A DNA stretch of 64,000 bases, from the NCBI RefSeq assembly GCF_040095835.1, contig NZ_JBBMFT010000006.1:70075-134074 (forward strand). The letters are read 5' to 3'. Shown in pieces: positions 7,080 through 14,921 of this stretch. A model generated the notes under the pieces. The model worked only from the letters and a program-made list of their open reading frames with translations. It ran no database searches and had not been told where the DNA came from. The DNA comes from Flavonifractor hominis (GTDB lineage Bacteria; Bacillota; Clostridia; Oscillospirales; Oscillospiraceae). Numbering within the stretch: position 1 is the stretch's first letter; the number at the start of each line of letters is the position of its first letter. Position numbers and translations under genes: made by a program.

Positions 7080-9155
7080 TTACTGAGCGTCAATATAAAC
7101 GGACAGCGCATCCAGACACAGGGTAGCGTCCTGTCGTGTAAGTGTGCTGTGGGGAAGGAAGAGATCCCCGCGTACTCCACTGGGGGGCAGCGCATTTGTA
7201 CGGATACAAAATTCCACAGCCGGTCGAGCCCAGACGGAGATGTCACCGTAATCCAGCAGAGCAGTCAGCTCTGTACCAGTCGTGGGTGTGCTTATCCCAA
7301 GCCACCGGGCGTAATTGTAGATCATCACAGCAGCCTGTTCCCGGGTGACCGACTGGGAGGGGAGAAATCTGCCCTTTCCGTCGCCACTGACGATGCCATT
7401 TTCTGCTGCCCAGATCACAGCATCACTGCCTGTTACGTCCACAAAGGCAGCAGAGGCACCGGGCTGTGGGCGGCCTGCCAGGTCATAGAGCATAGTAACA
7501 AACTCCAGCCGGTTAAGCGAACCGCCATTGGAACTGGTGTAGAGAGTACACGTGCTCTCCCGTGCGGGGGAGAGGGAACCGTACTGTTCCGACTGGGCTT
7601 TGGCATAAGCGGCCAGCACGCAGGCGGCCGAGCCGCCTGAACTGCCGAAGCGCTCATCGGTGGCCGAACTCCAGGTTGGGATCACGTCCGGGAAATCAGC
7701 GGCGCTGTACCGGCAGGCCGGTACCGCTACCCGCAGAAGTGTCGAATCGTCTATCGGCACACCGTCACGGAGCAGGGGGCTGACTCGCTGGCCGGCTGAA
7801 CCGGTCAGGTAGAGGTCATAGTCCAATCCATAAAGCAGGTCGGCATTTTTGCCGCCCGAGATGGTCAGATCCTGAGTAGACACAGTGTACTGCCCAGCTG
7901 AGGCGTCCAGCAGCGTCCGAAGCTGGTGGGCAGTCAATTCTACGACCACTATGGGGGAGTCGTCGGGCAGCAGGCGCGTGCAGTCACGCAGAGTGAGGCT
8001 GGTCTTTCCCGCGGCCATCCACTGTGCCACCGAGCCATTTTCCAGCAGGCCGGGGGAGAGCAGGGCTACATCAGCGCCAGAGGCCCACAGCATGGCACGT
8101 GCCACCAGGTCGGTGGTATCGGTCTGGGTATAGCAGGGACCAGCGCTGTCCTCCCAACTGCCGCTCAATACGGCCAGGGGTTGGAGCGCTTGGCGCTCAG
8201 TGGCAGCGTGGAAGGAGGAGAGCGTGGCAGACAGCGCCGGATCGCTTTCGTAGGACTCCAGCTCCAGCAGGTTGCTGGAGCCAAGCTTCACGCTTCCATC
8301 AGGTGAGAGAGTAACCGTGGTGCGGGTCAGAGCGTGACCGCCACCGTTGACATAGCTGACGGCCTCTCCGGCCGCATTTTGAAAGATTTTGGTATCGGCA
8401 ATACCATGACCGCCCACCAGAAGGTCTATCCCGGTGGTCTCGGTAGCAAAGGCGGTTAATTCCGCGTCAGACCCATGACAGACCACCACGACCAGATCGC
8501 ACGCCTCCTGCTCCAAAACGGGCTGCCAGATGTAGGTCCACTCCCAGGCGTAGGAGTTGGTAGTGTTCTGACTGTGGGAAAAGCACAGGCCGTTGTAATG
8601 AGAGGCGGGGACCTGCTCAGGGGCGTCCATAGCGCCCAGGCCAAGCACGCCCACACGGATGGTCTGCTCCCCGGCAGTCAGGGAAAAAATCTCATAAGGA
8701 GTATAGGCCGGAGCCTGGCTGCTGCGGTTGAGAATATTGGCCGAGAGCACCTTGGTGGTGCCTAGAGAGTGGAAAAACTGGGTCTGGTCTCCAGCGGCAA
8801 GCTGAAATTCTTCCCAGCCGGGAATCAGCGCGTCATAGCCGATGCCGGTCAGCGCAGCAGACACTGCACTGGACGAAGTAGTGGTCACTGAGCCTCCGGC
8901 ATCCAGCAACAACACGTCATCCATGACCGAGCGCTCCTGCGTCATGGCTGTAGCGACCTTCAGATAGTTCTGCGGCGTATTCTGCCCCGTCAGCGGATCT
9001 GTATCGCTGGTACGGCCGGCCATATCGGCAGTGGTATAGATACCAAAGGTGACGCTCTCATTTTCAGGAATGACTGCCGCCGCGCCGCTTAACAGCAGGG
9101 CGGCGGAAAGTGTACCTGCCCAGATCAGCTTCCAGAATGGGGATTTATGTCGCAT
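7080..9155 (-). CDS. SLH-anchored 5'-nucleotidase-like protein with degenerate active site
   Basis: A secreted 691-residue protein. It has an N-terminal signal peptide (KLIWAGTLSAALLLSGAAA), a metallophosphatase-like domain, a 5'-nucleotidase C-terminal-like domain (LRTLLDASAGQYTVS, LRVAVPACRYSAADF) and S-layer homology repeats (LNRLEFVTMLYDLAG; VTREQAAVMIYNYARWLG). The usual metal ligands of the family appear lost: the DxHG motif reads TADMAGR, the GD motif reads DAGGS, and GNHEFD reads PGWEEFQ, while CHGSD and GGHG remain. It may therefore be a non-catalytic or altered protein on the cell wall. I chose the ATG at 9155, which has GAGGCG upstream; an ATG at 9170 is possible. Confidence 0.75.
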   Translation of the reverse strand: MRHKSPFWKLIWAGTLSAALLLSGAAAVIPENESVTFGIYTTADMAGRTSDTDPLTGQNTPQNYLKVATAMTQERSVMDDVLLLDAGGSVTTTSSSAVSAALTGIGYDALIPGWEEFQLAAGDQTQFFHSLGTTKVLSANILNRSSQAPAYTPYEIFSLTAGEQTIRVGVLGLGAMDAPEQVPASHYNGLCFSHSQNTTNSYAWEWTYIWQPVLEQEACDLVVVVCHGSDAELTAFATETTGIDLLVGGHGIADTKIFQNAAGEAVSYVNGGGHALTRTTVTLSPDGSVKLGSSNLLELESYESDPALSATLSSFHAATERQALQPLAVLSGSWEDSAGPCYTQTDTTDLVARAMLWASGADVALLSPGLLENGSVAQWMAAGKTSLTLRDCTRLLPDDSPIVVVELTAHQLRTLLDASAGQYTVSTQDLTISGGKNADLLYGLDYDLYLTGSAGQRVSPLLRDGVPIDDSTLLRVAVPACRYSAADFPDVIPTWSSATDERFGSSGGSAACVLAAYAKAQSEQYGSLSPARESTCTLYTSSNGGSLNRLEFVTMLYDLAGRPQPGASAAFVDVTGSDAVIWAAENGIVSGDGKGRFLPSQSVTREQAAVMIYNYARWLGISTPTTGTELTALLDYGDISVWARPAVEFCIRTNALPPSGVRGDLFLPHSTLTRQDATLCLDALSVYIDAQ

Positions 9156-9206
9156 ATTATATCGCCTCATTTCTCCCAATGGAGGGAACGATGTCTTCTT
9201 GAGGCA

Positions 9207-9235
9207 ATTATACGTCCCGGCTTGGCGGGATGCAA
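9207..9235 (-). promoter_or_regulatory. Predicted promoter of the SLH protein
   Basis: Minus strand TTGCAT (9230-9235) and a perfect TATAAT (9207-9212), spacer 17 bp. Confidence 0.6.
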
Positions 9236-9252
9236 CCGGTGGGGGTACGATG

Positions 9253-9281
9253 TTAGGAAAAAGAAACATTCGTGGTATAAA
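9253..9281 (+). promoter_or_regulatory. Possible promoter of the 9376 lipoprotein gene
   Basis: TTAGGA (9253-9258) and TATAAA (9276-9281) with a 17-bp spacer; the -35 is weak. Confidence 0.4.
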
Positions 9282-9375
9282 TAACCCTTAGAATTGCGAA
9301 AATGGGGGGCGACCGTCCGGATTCCGGAACTTCCTGAAAAAGAGACCGTCTAACAGAAAAAAGGAGGGAAGCAGC

Positions 9376-10185
9376 ATGAAACGAACCCTATTGCCTACAT
9401 GTTTGCTGTGCGTTGCCGTGCTGGCCGGGTGCAGCACGTCTGCCGGGACGGGTGAGATCCCTTCGTCCATGGCTCCGCAGAGCGAACCGCCGGCCAATGA
9501 ATTGCCCGGCGTGGAGATGTGGCAGATGACCTGCCGCATTGTGGACGGAGCGGAGAGCGGCACCCTGCTGCTGGCGGAGGGTGAGGACGGCGTCTATAAC
9601 GGCACCGGGATCTACACCTTTGCCGTGGGGGATACCCCGGTGTGGATTGACGGAGAGGAGAAAACCGCCGCCGACCTGGTGGACGGCATGCTGGTGACGG
9701 TGTATTGGAACGGCATGGTGGCCGAGAGCTACCCCGCCCAGCTGGGGGAGGTCTACTCCCTGCGGGCGGAGCGCAAGGACACCGACGACCGCTGCGGCCT
9801 TTACCTCCAGGTGCTGGAGGACCTGTGGGAGGTGGACTCCGGTCTGAATACCGACCTGGAGGAGCTGGCGGTGGACTTTTCGGAACTCACCGACCTGAGC
9901 GAAAGTGAAAAGGATGCCCTGGGCTGGGTCTTCGGCAATGCCCACGGCCTCATGCCCATCACCGGCACCTGGGAGGAGCTGGTGGAGCAGGGCTATATCG
10001 ATGGGGAGGAACTGCTCTGGAACGGGAACGGCTGCCTGTTTACCCTCTCTGGCTCCGCTGACGATACCTTTCAGGCAGACAAGTGGGCCTCCGGCCTGGG
10101 AGCGTATTTCTTCGGCGATTGTACCGCCCAAATGGGAGAGGACGGCAGCTGGACCTACGCCGTGGGCTCTGAGGCAATTTCCTGA
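9376..10185 (+). CDS. Lipoprotein of unknown function
   Basis: A 269-residue predicted lipoprotein. The N-terminus MKRTLLPTCLLCVAVLAGC gives a clear lipobox with Cys19, followed by a Ser/Pro-rich spacer. The rest is acidic and soluble, with no motif I recognise; a central segment (residues ~45-135) looks like a beta-rich domain (GTGIYTFAVGDTPVWIDGEEKTAADLVDGMLVTVYW style DUF3221-like), and the C-terminal half contains ELTDLSESEKDALGWVFGNAHG. The SD AAGGAGG precedes the ATG. It ends immediately before the operator region of the next operon and has no clear terminator. Function unknown. Confidence 0.72.
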   Translation: MKRTLLPTCLLCVAVLAGCSTSAGTGEIPSSMAPQSEPPANELPGVEMWQMTCRIVDGAESGTLLLAEGEDGVYNGTGIYTFAVGDTPVWIDGEEKTAADLVDGMLVTVYWNGMVAESYPAQLGEVYSLRAERKDTDDRCGLYLQVLEDLWEVDSGLNTDLEELAVDFSELTDLSESEKDALGWVFGNAHGLMPITGTWEELVEQGYIDGEELLWNGNGCLFTLSGSADDTFQADKWASGLGAYFFGDCTAQMGEDGSWTYAVGSEAIS

Positions 10186-10246
10186 TGTGATAAATTTCTC
10201 ACATATTATCTTGACAACAGATTCGGCGTGTGATATATTCCTCACA
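10186..10246 (+). promoter_or_regulatory. Promoter with two palindromic operators (TGTGA-N8-TCACA)
   Basis: A strong promoter (TTGACA 10211-10216, TATATT 10234-10239, spacer 17) is bracketed by two copies of an 18-bp palindrome TGTGA-N8-TCACA at 10186-10203 and 10229-10246. Their centres are 43 bp apart, about four helical turns, and the second covers the -10. A further half-site (ATCACAT) lies at 10261-10267. The likely ligand is the XRE protein encoded two genes downstream. Confidence 0.7.
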
Positions 10247-10283
10247 TAAGATACAAATATATCACATGAAGGAGCTGTATTAT

Positions 10284-10691
10284 ATGAGCCTGTCCAAACG
10301 GCTTTCTCTCACCCGTAACCGGCAGCTAGGCGCCCTGTGCTGGGCACTGATCTTGGCGGCCAGCCTGTGCGCCCGCTTTTTCCCGGTCCGGGGCCTGCCC
10401 TTTCCCGCCCGGGTGGCTATCGCCGTGGTACTGGGGGCGGCGGGCGTGGTGGTGGTGTTTACCACCCTGGGCCTGTTCACCGAGAAGGGGGATGAGCGCT
10501 CCGCCGAAAATGAGCGGCGGGCGGACGCCGCTTTGTTTACCCTGTTTTTCCTGGCGATGGGTGCGGGACTCTTCCTGCTTAAGGACGGGCGTACCTTCCT
10601 TGTGGGCAAAAGCGAACTGCTGGTGATTTTTGCCTCCATCTGCCTGGCCAAGGACCTGCTTTTCCTGGCCTATGAGAGGTGGTCAAACTGA
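10284..10691 (+). CDS. Small multispanning membrane protein, XRE-linked
   Basis: A 135-residue membrane protein with about four predicted helices (GALCWALILAASLCARFF; VAIAVVLGAAGVVVVFTTLGLF; ALFTLFFLAMGAGLFLL; LLVIFASICLAKDLLFLAY) and a charged mid-loop EKGDERSAENERRAD. I know no specific function; such proteins are often paired with a downstream XRE repressor, as here. I chose the ATG at 10284 because of AAGGAG 9 nt upstream; a longer frame would start inside the promoter. Its stop codon overlaps the start of the XRE gene (TGATG), so the two are translationally coupled and probably act together. Confidence 0.72.
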   Translation: MSLSKRLSLTRNRQLGALCWALILAASLCARFFPVRGLPFPARVAIAVVLGAAGVVVVFTTLGLFTEKGDERSAENERRADAALFTLFFLAMGAGLFLLKDGRTFLVGKSELLVIFASICLAKDLLFLAYERWSN

Positions 10692-10891
10692 TGCTGGAGA
10701 CAAAGATCAAGACGCTCCGGCAGGAGCGTGGGATGGACCAGAGCCAGCTGGCCCAGCTGGTGGGGGTGCGGCGGGAGACCATCGGCAGGCTGGAAAAGGG
10801 CCTGTATAACCCCTCCCTCAAGCTGGCCATGGACATTGCCCATGTGTTCGGACTCACCGTGGAGGAGGTATTCACCTTCCGGGAGGAATAA
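10691..10891 (+). CDS. XRE-family HTH regulator (YozG/Cro-like)
   Basis: A 66-residue single-domain helix-turn-helix protein: LETKIKTLRQERGMDQSQLAQLVGVRRETIGRLEKGLYNPSLKLAMDIA, with the classical HTH_3 spacing, ending VTVEEVFTFREE-like. It starts one base inside the stop codon of the membrane gene. It is the best candidate for binding the two TGTGA-N8-TCACA operators upstream of the operon, giving autoregulation; that link is inference. A terminator follows at 10913. Confidence 0.88.
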   Translation: MLETKIKTLRQERGMDQSQLAQLVGVRRETIGRLEKGLYNPSLKLAMDIAHVFGLTVEEVFTFREE

Positions 10892-10912
10892 AAAACCGAT
10901 TATCCCCCCAAC

Positions 10913-10963
10913 GGGGCCGTCTGTCCGAAAACGGTGGACAGACGGTCCCTTTTTGGCTATATT
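10913..10963 (+). terminator. Intrinsic terminator overlapping a promoter for the LytTR unit
   Basis: Stem 10913-10926 with 10936-10949 (nearly perfect 14 bp) is followed by TTTTT. The 3' arm also contains TGGACA (10935-10940) which with TATATT (10958-10963) forms a 17-bp-spaced promoter for the LytTR gene. So the XRE unit ends where the LytTR unit begins. Confidence 0.7.
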
Positions 10964-10985
10964 GAGGGTGAAAGGAGGGGGCGGT

Positions 10986-11420
10986 ATGAAGGTAGATATC
11001 CACATTCAGCCAGACTGTGGGGAAGTTTCGGTGGCCATCACCGCTCCCGCCCTCACCGACGAAGTCAAGGCTCTGGCTGCCCGGCTCCAGGGCGGCGGAG
11101 TCCTCACAGGCTGGCGGGGGGATATGGCCATCCCCCTGGCGGCAGCGGACATCCTGCGGTGCTATGGGGAGGAGAAGGGAGTGAAGGTCCAGACCACTCG
11201 GGAGGTGTACGACCTGAAGGAACGGCTCTACGAGCTGGAGAGCAAATTGGACCGGCACACCTTTGTGCGTATCTCTCACTCCGAACTGGTGAATCTGGAA
11301 CAGATCACCGCCCTGGACCTGTCCCTCACCGGCACCATCCGCATCACCTTGGCGGGGAACACGGTGTGTTATGTTTCCCGGCGGTATGTAAAGAAGATTA
11401 AGGAGGCCCTGGGGCTTTGA
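10986..11420 (+). CDS. LytTR-domain DNA-binding protein
   Basis: A 144-residue transcription factor. The C-terminal half is a LytTR domain (ELESKLDRHTFVRISHSELVNLEQITALDLSLTGTIRITLAGNTVCYVSRRYVKKIKEAL) with the typical FVRISHS...VN and SRRYVKKIKE ending. The N-terminal ~60 residues lack a receiver domain; this is the common short LytTR-DUF3021 regulator architecture. SD AAAGGAGG lies before the ATG. The next gene encodes a DUF3021-type membrane protein, which probably modulates it. Confidence 0.87.
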   Translation: MKVDIHIQPDCGEVSVAITAPALTDEVKALAARLQGGGVLTGWRGDMAIPLAAADILRCYGEEKGVKVQTTREVYDLKERLYELESKLDRHTFVRISHSELVNLEQITALDLSLTGTIRITLAGNTVCYVSRRYVKKIKEALGL

Positions 11421-11435
11421 ACGGAGGGAATTCCC

Positions 11436-12278
11436 ATGACGCACAGACAGAAGCAGTGGCTGGTCCGGATCCTCATTGGCGGGCTCATCGGCATAGCTGT
11501 CCTGATCCCGGTAGGCGGGCTGTTCAATGATCTGGTGAGCGGCGGTTTCCTATTTTTTATGGGGAGCCTCACCCACTTCCGGCTGGTGAGTTATGACCTG
11601 GAGCGGCTGGCCGGCCCTGCCGCTCTGGCGGTCCAGCTGGGGCTCTACTTCCTGATGGGGGCGGTGGTGGGAGTGTCCACCCTCCCCTTTGCCGACGATG
11701 GCGCCACTCTGGTTCGCCGCTCTCTGGCCCACTTTGCCGTCACCGCCGGGGCTTTGGCCCTGATGGTGTGCCTGTGCGGCTGGAACTGGGGAGAGCCGGT
11801 CGTCTTGCTGGTATACCTGGTGCTGCTGGCAGGGGTCTACCTGCTGATTTGGGTGGCCCGGTGGGTGGGCTGGTACGCCGAGGTGGCCGTCATCCGGGAA
11901 AAGCTGGGGCTGCCTCCCGGTCCCTCCCCGCTGAAGTGGAAGGAGACCCTGCCCTATATCCCCTTTGCCCTGGGCTTGTGTCTGGTGCTCCCCGCCCTGC
12001 TGCGGGCGCTTGACGCGCCTGATGTTCCGGTGCTGTCCGGGATCCTCTACCCCATGCTGATGGCGGTGGGATGCTTCTTTTCCGGTATGTTCCTGGCCAG
12101 ACGCCAGGGTTTCTGCCTCCTGTATCCCGTGCTGTGCGGTCTGTTCCTCATCCCAACAATGTTCTGGCTGTATAATGTTTCTGCTCTGCCCTATGCCGCT
12201 GTGGCGTTTCTGGCGGCCCTGATAGGTGAGGTGCCCGGCCTTGCACTCAAAATGGCAAGGGAACGGAAGGAGGAGTGA
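11436..12278 (+). CDS. DUF3021-type multispanning membrane protein
   Basis: A 280-residue membrane protein with about eight hydrophobic segments. The N-terminal ~140 residues resemble DUF3021, the usual partner of a LytTR regulator (RILIGGLIGIAVLIPVGG, then LAGPAALAVQLGLYFLMGAVVGVSTLPF, WVARWVGWYAEVAVIREKLGLPPGPSPLKWKETLPY). It is about twice the length of an ordinary DUF3021 protein; the second half adds four further helices ending KMARERKEE. SD GGAGGG precedes the ATG. Probably senses or modulates the LytTR regulator; the signal is unknown. Confidence 0.72.
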   Translation: MTHRQKQWLVRILIGGLIGIAVLIPVGGLFNDLVSGGFLFFMGSLTHFRLVSYDLERLAGPAALAVQLGLYFLMGAVVGVSTLPFADDGATLVRRSLAHFAVTAGALALMVCLCGWNWGEPVVLLVYLVLLAGVYLLIWVARWVGWYAEVAVIREKLGLPPGPSPLKWKETLPYIPFALGLCLVLPALLRALDAPDVPVLSGILYPMLMAVGCFFSGMFLARRQGFCLLYPVLCGLFLIPTMFWLYNVSALPYAAVAFLAALIGEVPGLALKMARERKEE

Positions 12279-12566
12279 ATGAACAGACTATATCTGATGA
12301 TGCTAGGAGGTTCTCCGATCCTGGGTGGCCTGCTAGGGTCAATGGCACTCACGCTGTTGATAGGGCGGCTGACCCGGCGGCAGTACCGGTTGCTCCGGCT
12401 GCTTCCCCTGGGCCTTTTGGCCATCCCTCTGATCGTTGCCGGGGATCAGTACCTGACGAAAAATTTGTTCTGGGAGCTGGGTGTACTGTACTCAGCCGCC
12501 GTGGGCGGGGCCATCTTCCTGGGCTGGCTGATGGGGTGGAGCTTCTGCCTGAGGAAGGGAGTGTGA
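12279..12566 (+). CDS. Small membrane protein, copy 1 of a tandem pair
   Basis: A 95-residue protein with three predicted transmembrane helices. It abuts the previous gene (stop TGA directly followed by ATG), with AAGGAGG before it. The block ALTLLIGRLTRRQYRLLRLLPLGLL and the end GGAIFLGWLMGWSFC are nearly repeated in the next gene, so the two arose by tandem duplication. No family recognised. Confidence 0.65.
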   Translation: MNRLYLMMLGGSPILGGLLGSMALTLLIGRLTRRQYRLLRLLPLGLLAIPLIVAGDQYLTKNLFWELGVLYSAAVGGAIFLGWLMGWSFCLRKGV

Positions 12567-12573
12567 TGAAAGC

Positions 12574-12849
12574 GTGGAGATACTTGCGCTGATGTTTTGG
12601 GGGCCTCTGGTCGGGACGCTGGCACTCACCCTGCTGATCGGGCACTTGACCAAACGGCGGTTCCGGCGGCTTGCCCTGCTCCCTCTGGGTCTTCTGTTGA
12701 TCCCCCTGGTGGAGGGCATACACGAATGGCGGGCAGGCGGGCTTTTCCGGGAACTGGTTCCTCTCCTGTGGGGAATGATCGGCGGGGCGATCTTTCTGGG
12801 CTGGCTGGCGGGCTGGAAATTCTGCCGGGGAAAGGAGAGAGTACCGTGA
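12574..12849 (+). CDS. Small membrane protein, copy 2 of a tandem pair
   Basis: A 91-residue homologue of the preceding gene: ALTLLIGHLTKRRFRRLALLPLGLL and GGAIFLGWLAGWKFC align with copy 1. The predicted start is GTG; the GGAAGGGAG sequence upstream is farther away (about 13 nt) than usual, so the start is uncertain. Its stop overlaps the GTG start of the next gene (GTGA). Function unknown. Confidence 0.62.
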   Translation: MEILALMFWGPLVGTLALTLLIGHLTKRRFRRLALLPLGLLLIPLVEGIHEWRAGGLFRELVPLLWGMIGGAIFLGWLAGWKFCRGKERVP

Positions 12850-13352
12850 AAAAGAGCATAAAGCTGTACAATGTCCTGCTGCCCATCTGGATTTTGTATT
12901 TCTTTCCGCAAGTGTTGCTCATCACCCTGCCGGGGAACCTGCTGATCGACTGCGCGGTGCTGCTGATCACCCTGGCGGTTTTGAAGCACACCGAGAAAAA
13001 GACGGTGCTGAAAAAGCTCTGGTGGAAGTTCTGGCTGCTGGGTTTTCTGGCTGACTTTATCGGGGCGGTGTTCCTTTTCGGCTTCTGGTATCTCTCCCTG
13101 CTGCCGGAGCCCGTCGGCCCTTGGGTGGATCAGGTGGTCTCCGATGCCTTCCTCAACCCCTTCCGCACTCTGCCCGGCTTCCTGTATACCCTGGCGGGAG
13201 TGGCCATAGCCGGTGTGTGTATCTACTTTTTCGACAAACGGGCCATGAAGTCCTGCCCTCAGCTGGACAAACGGCAGCGGCACATCGTTGTTCTGACCAT
13301 GGCCATCGTCACCGCCCCCTGGACCTTTTTGATCCCCCTCTATATCGGTTGA
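12846..13352 (+). CDS. Membrane protein of unknown function, end of LytTR operon
   Basis: A 168-residue membrane protein with four or five hydrophobic segments (LLPIWILYFFPQVLLITLP; LLIDCAVLLITLAVL; FWLLGFLADFIGAVFLFGFWYL; FLYTLAGVAIAGVCIYFF; VVLTMAIVTAPWTFLIPLYIG). It starts at a GTG overlapping the upstream stop, with AAGGAG before it. No recognised family; position suggests it belongs to the LytTR-regulated membrane module. Confidence 0.62.
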   Translation: MKKSIKLYNVLLPIWILYFFPQVLLITLPGNLLIDCAVLLITLAVLKHTEKKTVLKKLWWKFWLLGFLADFIGAVFLFGFWYLSLLPEPVGPWVDQVVSDAFLNPFRTLPGFLYTLAGVAIAGVCIYFFDKRAMKSCPQLDKRQRHIVVLTMAIVTAPWTFLIPLYIG

Positions 13353-13358
13353 ATTGTC

Positions 13359-13404
13359 GGCTCGAGGGACAAGGCTTGAAGCTTTGTCCCTCGGGCATTA
13401 TAAT
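13359..13404 (+). promoter_or_regulatory. Hairpin-containing promoter for the APC permease
   Basis: A 13-bp hairpin (arms CGAGGGACAAGGC and GCTTTGTCCCTCG) lacks a T run on the plus strand. Its loop and 3' arm hold TTGAAG (13376-13381), which with TATAAT (13399-13404) gives a 17-bp-spaced promoter. The inverted repeat may be an operator rather than a terminator. Confidence 0.5.
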
Positions 13405-13435
13405 GAGGACAGATCAAAGAGAACGGGGGATGGGC

Positions 13436-14836
13436 ATGGGCAAAAGCATTAGCTATTTCGGCCTTGTGGCCATGGGTGTGGGGTGTATGCTGGGCACCAG
13501 TTGGCTGCTTCTTACCGGTACCTGGCTGGAGACGGCAGGAGGGCCGCTGAATCTGGCGGTGGCATTTCTGCTGTGCATCCTCATCGAACTGCCTTTTGCC
13601 TTTGCCTATATGGAGGCCATCCCCATGCTTCCACTGCCCGGGGGCGAGGTGGTGTATTCCTGTGCCGCCTTTGGCCCACGGGGCGGGTTTGCTGTGGGCT
13701 GGGCGGGCATTTTGATGAACTCCATTGTATTTTGCTGGGTAGATCTGGCGGCCATATCGCTGCTGGACGCTCTGTTTCCTGTTTTGGGGGAGAGCATGGT
13801 GCTCTACCGGACGGGGGAGTTTGCTGTGACGCTGCCTAACGTGCTTCTCCAGCTGGCTCTGGCGGGCGGAATTTTGTGGGTTCAGGTCCGGGGAGCCAAT
13901 GTGTGCGCCTCTCTGGCCAAGTTTGCCACAGTGGTGTTGCTGGTGATGTGCGCGGTGGGGCTTGCCATCTGCATCCCCCATTTTGACCCCGCCGTATACG
14001 CCACAGATGGGGGAATGGAATTCAATTTCTCCGGCTCGGCGGCGCTGCTGTCCCTGCTGGTGTTCTCAGTGGCCGGGTGGGAGACGGTGTCCAAGGCCGC
14101 AGCCGACGCCACCGGACCCGCCGCACGGAAGGCGGGGGCGGCCCTCATTACCTGCCTGCTGCTGGTGACCGGGCTTTTGTGCCTGGTGTCCACCGTGGTG
14201 GCCGGGTGCATGCCCTGGACTGAGGCGGTGGAGTGTACAGCGCCCTTTGCGGATGTGCTGGTGGGCATCACCGGTGTGCCGGCAGTGCGGGTATTGCTGT
14301 TGGGTACCGCGTTTGTGGGAGCGGTGGGAGTGATGAACTCCACCCTCTATTCTTCCGCCCAGATGCTCTATGGACTGGCCAAATTCGCTATGGCCCCCCG
14401 GGCCTTTGGCCAACTGCATCCAAAGTATGGGACGCCGGTGCGCAGCATCTGCTTTGCTGCGGCACTGGTGTTGGTTATCCCTTTTACCGGAAAGCTGTTT
14501 TTCCTGCCGCTGATCAACATTGCATCTCTGGCCACCATTGTCATGTGGGTGATGACCTACGCCGCAGTACTCCGCCTGCGGCGTATCCGGCCTGATCTGC
14601 GCCGGCCGGTGTCCATGCCCGGCGGGCGGATCACGGCGGTGCTGGGGGCGGCGGCATCCATCTTCTTGGCGGGCAACCTGCTGCTGCCCATGAGTCCGGG
14701 AGGGCTGGACGGGTTGGAGTATGCTCTATCTGCACTGCTGGCCGGGGTGGGCGTGCTGCTTTACCTGGGCCGGGACCGTTCGGTCTCCCGGCAGGAGCAG
14801 GAAAAGCTGATTTTTGGGGATGCTTTGCGCCGGTAA
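13436..14836 (+). CDS. APC-family amino acid permease
   Basis: An integral membrane transporter of 466 residues with about 12 helices. It begins MGKSISYFGLVAMGVGCMLGTSWLLLTGTW, the typical APC helix 1 with a glycine-rich unwound segment, and has the helix 6 pattern LLSLLVFSVAGWETVSKAAADATGPAARKAGAA. The substrate is not evident; the relatives transport amino acids or polyamines. I chose the second of two in-frame ATGs, because GGGGG lies 5-6 nt upstream; the earlier ATG at 13403 lies inside the -10. It stands alone between promoters. Confidence 0.8.
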   Translation: MGKSISYFGLVAMGVGCMLGTSWLLLTGTWLETAGGPLNLAVAFLLCILIELPFAFAYMEAIPMLPLPGGEVVYSCAAFGPRGGFAVGWAGILMNSIVFCWVDLAAISLLDALFPVLGESMVLYRTGEFAVTLPNVLLQLALAGGILWVQVRGANVCASLAKFATVVLLVMCAVGLAICIPHFDPAVYATDGGMEFNFSGSAALLSLLVFSVAGWETVSKAAADATGPAARKAGAALITCLLLVTGLLCLVSTVVAGCMPWTEAVECTAPFADVLVGITGVPAVRVLLLGTAFVGAVGVMNSTLYSSAQMLYGLAKFAMAPRAFGQLHPKYGTPVRSICFAAALVLVIPFTGKLFFLPLINIASLATIVMWVMTYAAVLRLRRIRPDLRRPVSMPGGRITAVLGAAASIFLAGNLLLPMSPGGLDGLEYALSALLAGVGVLLYLGRDRSVSRQEQEKLIFGDALRR

Positions 14837-14850
14837 TTGGCTGCGACCCC

Positions 14851-14878
14851 TTGCAAAATCGGGGAAAAATGATATACT
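14851..14878 (+). promoter_or_regulatory. Predicted asnS promoter
   Basis: TTGCAA (14851-14856) and TATACT (14873-14878), spacer 16. The leader of about 35 nt is too short for a T-box. Confidence 0.55.
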
Positions 14879-14921
14879 ACTACCCACTGAGGCTATTTTT
14901 TACGAATCGAGGGAATAGAGC

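Noticed and set aside
14837..14921. T-box before asnS
   Set aside because: The leader is only about 35-85 nt and has no UGGUACCGCG-like word or terminator.
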